Origin: Verrucomicrobiota bacterium
Lineage (GTDB): Bacteria; Verrucomicrobiota; Verrucomicrobiia; Opitutales; Opitutaceae
Direction: 5' to 3'
Length of the DNA: 7,483 nt
Assembly: GCA_030832235.1 (NCBI GenBank)
Contig: JAURJO010000035.1
Span: forward strand, 1 to 7,483
Shown here: one piece after another, positions 6,160-7,483 of the stretch
Layout of the letters: every line of letters starts with the position of its first letter
Numbering within the stretch: position 1 is the stretch's first letter
The notes under the pieces: generated by a model
Database searches by the model: none
What the model was told of the DNA's origin: nothing
What the model saw: the letters and a program-made list of their open reading frames with translations, nothing else
Position numbers and translations under genes: made by a program

Positions 6160-7483
6160 GCGGGGAGCGTCCCGTTTCCCGTCGCCGCTTCCTGCGCGAC
6201 GCCGGCGCGACCGCCGCCGCCACCAGCGCGGCCACATTGCTACCGTCGGGCTGCTCCACTCCGCCTACTCCGGCAGCCGCTTCCGCCTCCCCGCCACCGC
6301 ACCGCGCCTTGGCCGTGCCGGGCGTGCACGCGTATTCACTCGAGCACTCGATCGCCGCCGGCGAAACGCTCGAGCTCTGCGTGAGCACCAGTGTGCCGTA
6401 CCGGTTGACGATCTGCCGCCTCGGCCGCGACGTCGACAATCCCGCGGGCGACGAGGTGCTAGCGGAACTTGGCTCTTTTGCCGCGAACCCGCAGCCGATC
6501 CATCCGGGGTCCTACGTGGCTTGCGCCCGCGGCATCGAGGGTCCGCTGCGCGCGCTCACCCTCGAATGCTGGGTGCGGCCTTGGGACCTGAAACCGCTGC
6601 AAGGGGTGATCACGCAGGAGGACAAGGAGGCCGACGACGGGTTCGCGCTCGGCGTCGGCCCGGAAGGCTACGTCGGCTTCTTCCTCGGCGACGGTGTTTC
6701 GCCCGACGAGAAAGTCATCCACCGCACGGCCGCCGGCGCCCTGAAGCGCAACGAATGGCACCACGTCGTGGCGACCTGGGATGGCGCGACCAAACGCGTG
6801 CACGTCAACGGCCGCGAGGCGGGTGCCTGGCCGTTCGCGGGACCACTGGTACCCGGCCGGCATCCCCTACGCCTCGGCGCGATGGGGCAGGCCGGCGCCG
6901 CCACGCGTTTCCTCGATGGCGACATCGCGCAGCCCGCGGTGTACGACCGCGCGCTGTCAGCCGCGGAGATCTCCGCTCGTTTCGCCGACGGCGGCCTCAC
7001 CTCCGCCCGGGGCGCCGGCGTGCTCGGGGCCTGGCCACTCACGGAGGAGACCGGCGACCCCGTGGGCGACGTCTCAGGCGCCGGACGCCACGGCGTGATC
7101 ATCAACCAAGGCACCTGGATGATCGGCGGCCCGTCGTTCGCCGCCGACGTTCCCCGCTTCGGCGCTTACGATCCCGCGAAGGACGCGAAACGCGGGCACG
7201 GCCTGCGGCTGGCCTCGGACGACCTCTACGACTGCCGCTGGAACGTGACGCACCGCTGGAAGTCCCCGGTCACCGCGCGCAGCGGGTTCTTCGTCGCGCG
7301 GTTCGACTTCGAGTGGGAAGGGAAGCCGCGCCAGTATCACTGCACCTTCATCGTGCGGCGCGCCGCGGGAACCAAGCGCGCGCCGCTGCTGCTGATCGCG
7401 GCCACCAACACGTGGCGGGCCTACAGTGGCACGCCCTTCGCAATAACCCCGGAGGCGCGCCACCAGGTCTGGGGCACGGGCGG
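6156..7483 (+). CDS. N,N-dimethylformamidase large (beta) subunit-like protein with LamG domain, Tat-exported, 3'-truncated
   Basis: 442 residues are visible and the frame is open to the window end. Residues 8-14, SRRRFLR, form a near-perfect Tat motif. They precede an Ala/Thr-rich stretch and LPSGC (C33), which could be a lipoprotein site although Pro at -3 is atypical. The mature part starts with VPGVHAYSLEHSIAAGETLEL and YRLTICRLGRD, the N-terminal pattern of the dimethylformamidase beta family. A LamG/concanavalin-like domain follows (about 129-280: LECWVRP with W139, WHHVVATWDG from W201, LDGDIAQPAVYDRALS from about 253). Then come GVLGAWPL, SGAGRHGVIINQ, DDLYDCRWN, RSGFFVARF and LLIAATNTWRAY (Y423), all at the positions expected for the family. 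The characterised Paracoccus enzyme hydrolyses dimethylformamide to dimethylamine and formate with a mononuclear iron held by Tyr and Glu side chains. The Glu-bearing region would lie beyond this window, so activity cannot be judged. No small-subunit gene is seen here. Substrate is unknown. Confidence 0.82.
   Translation, partial: MSGERPVSRRRFLRDAGATAAATSAATLLPSGCSTPPTPAAASASPPPHRALAVPGVHAYSLEHSIAAGETLELCVSTSVPYRLTICRLGRDVDNPAGDEVLAELGSFAANPQPIHPGSYVACARGIEGPLRALTLECWVRPWDLKPLQGVITQEDKEADDGFALGVGPEGYVGFFLGDGVSPDEKVIHRTAAGALKRNEWHHVVATWDGATKRVHVNGREAGAWPFAGPLVPGRHPLRLGAMGQAGAATRFLDGDIAQPAVYDRALSAAEISARFADGGLTSARGAGVLGAWPLTEETGDPVGDVSGAGRHGVIINQGTWMIGGPSFAADVPRFGAYDPAKDAKRGHGLRLASDDLYDCRWNVTHRWKSPVTARSGFFVARFDFEWEGKPRQYHCTFIVRRAAGTKRAPLLLIAATNTWRAYSGTPFAITPEARHQVWGTG

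Overview
The window is GC-rich DNA read entirely on the + strand. It is tightly packed, with five coding regions: two cut by the window edges and three complete. The multidomain heme protein carrying Planctomycete-cytochrome C, DUF1549 and DUF1553 domains, next to a DUF1501 protein, is a signature of the Planctomycetota-Verrucomicrobiota group. High GC, absence of Shine-Dalgarno sites at the ATG starts, and a 9-nt-periodic intergenic repeat make a Verrucomicrobiota bacterium (perhaps Opitutia) my best guess. This is inferred from gene content, not from any marker gene.

Layout: (1) 1-593 is the C-terminal part of a metal-dependent amidohydrolase of the methylthioadenosine/S-adenosylhomocysteine deaminase type. 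(2) 594-822 is a non-coding gap whose centre (641-721) is an AT-richer inverted repeat built of 9-nt units. It separates the amidohydrolase from the next genes. (3) 823-3705 is a 960-aa exported c-type-heme protein with an extra golvesin-like domain spliced into its middle. (4) 3716-5140 is a Tat-exported DUF1501 protein. (5) 5221-6159 is a secreted ThuA-like protein. (6) 6156 to the end is a Tat-exported protein resembling the large (beta) subunit of N,N-dimethylformamidase with an internal LamG domain, cut off by the window.

Genes 3 to 6 look like one transcription unit. The gaps are 10 nt, 80 nt and a 4-nt GTGA overlap. All four products carry export signals, in the order Sec, Tat, Sec, Tat. 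I infer an extracytoplasmic catabolic module. The DUF1549/DUF1553 and DUF1501 proteins are a recurrent pair of unknown biochemistry, and the ThuA-like and dimethylformamidase-like proteins would be the hydrolytic partners. The substrate cannot be read from the sequence. The upstream amidohydrolase may be unrelated, since the repeat-bearing gap lies between.

The most interesting points are the golvesin-like insertion in the heme protein, the predicted export of a dimethylformamidase-type enzyme beside a free-standing ThuA protein, the 9-nt-periodic inverted repeat, and the identical CCCCATGA context at all three ATG starts. I found no RNA genes, CRISPR arrays, transposases or frameshifts.
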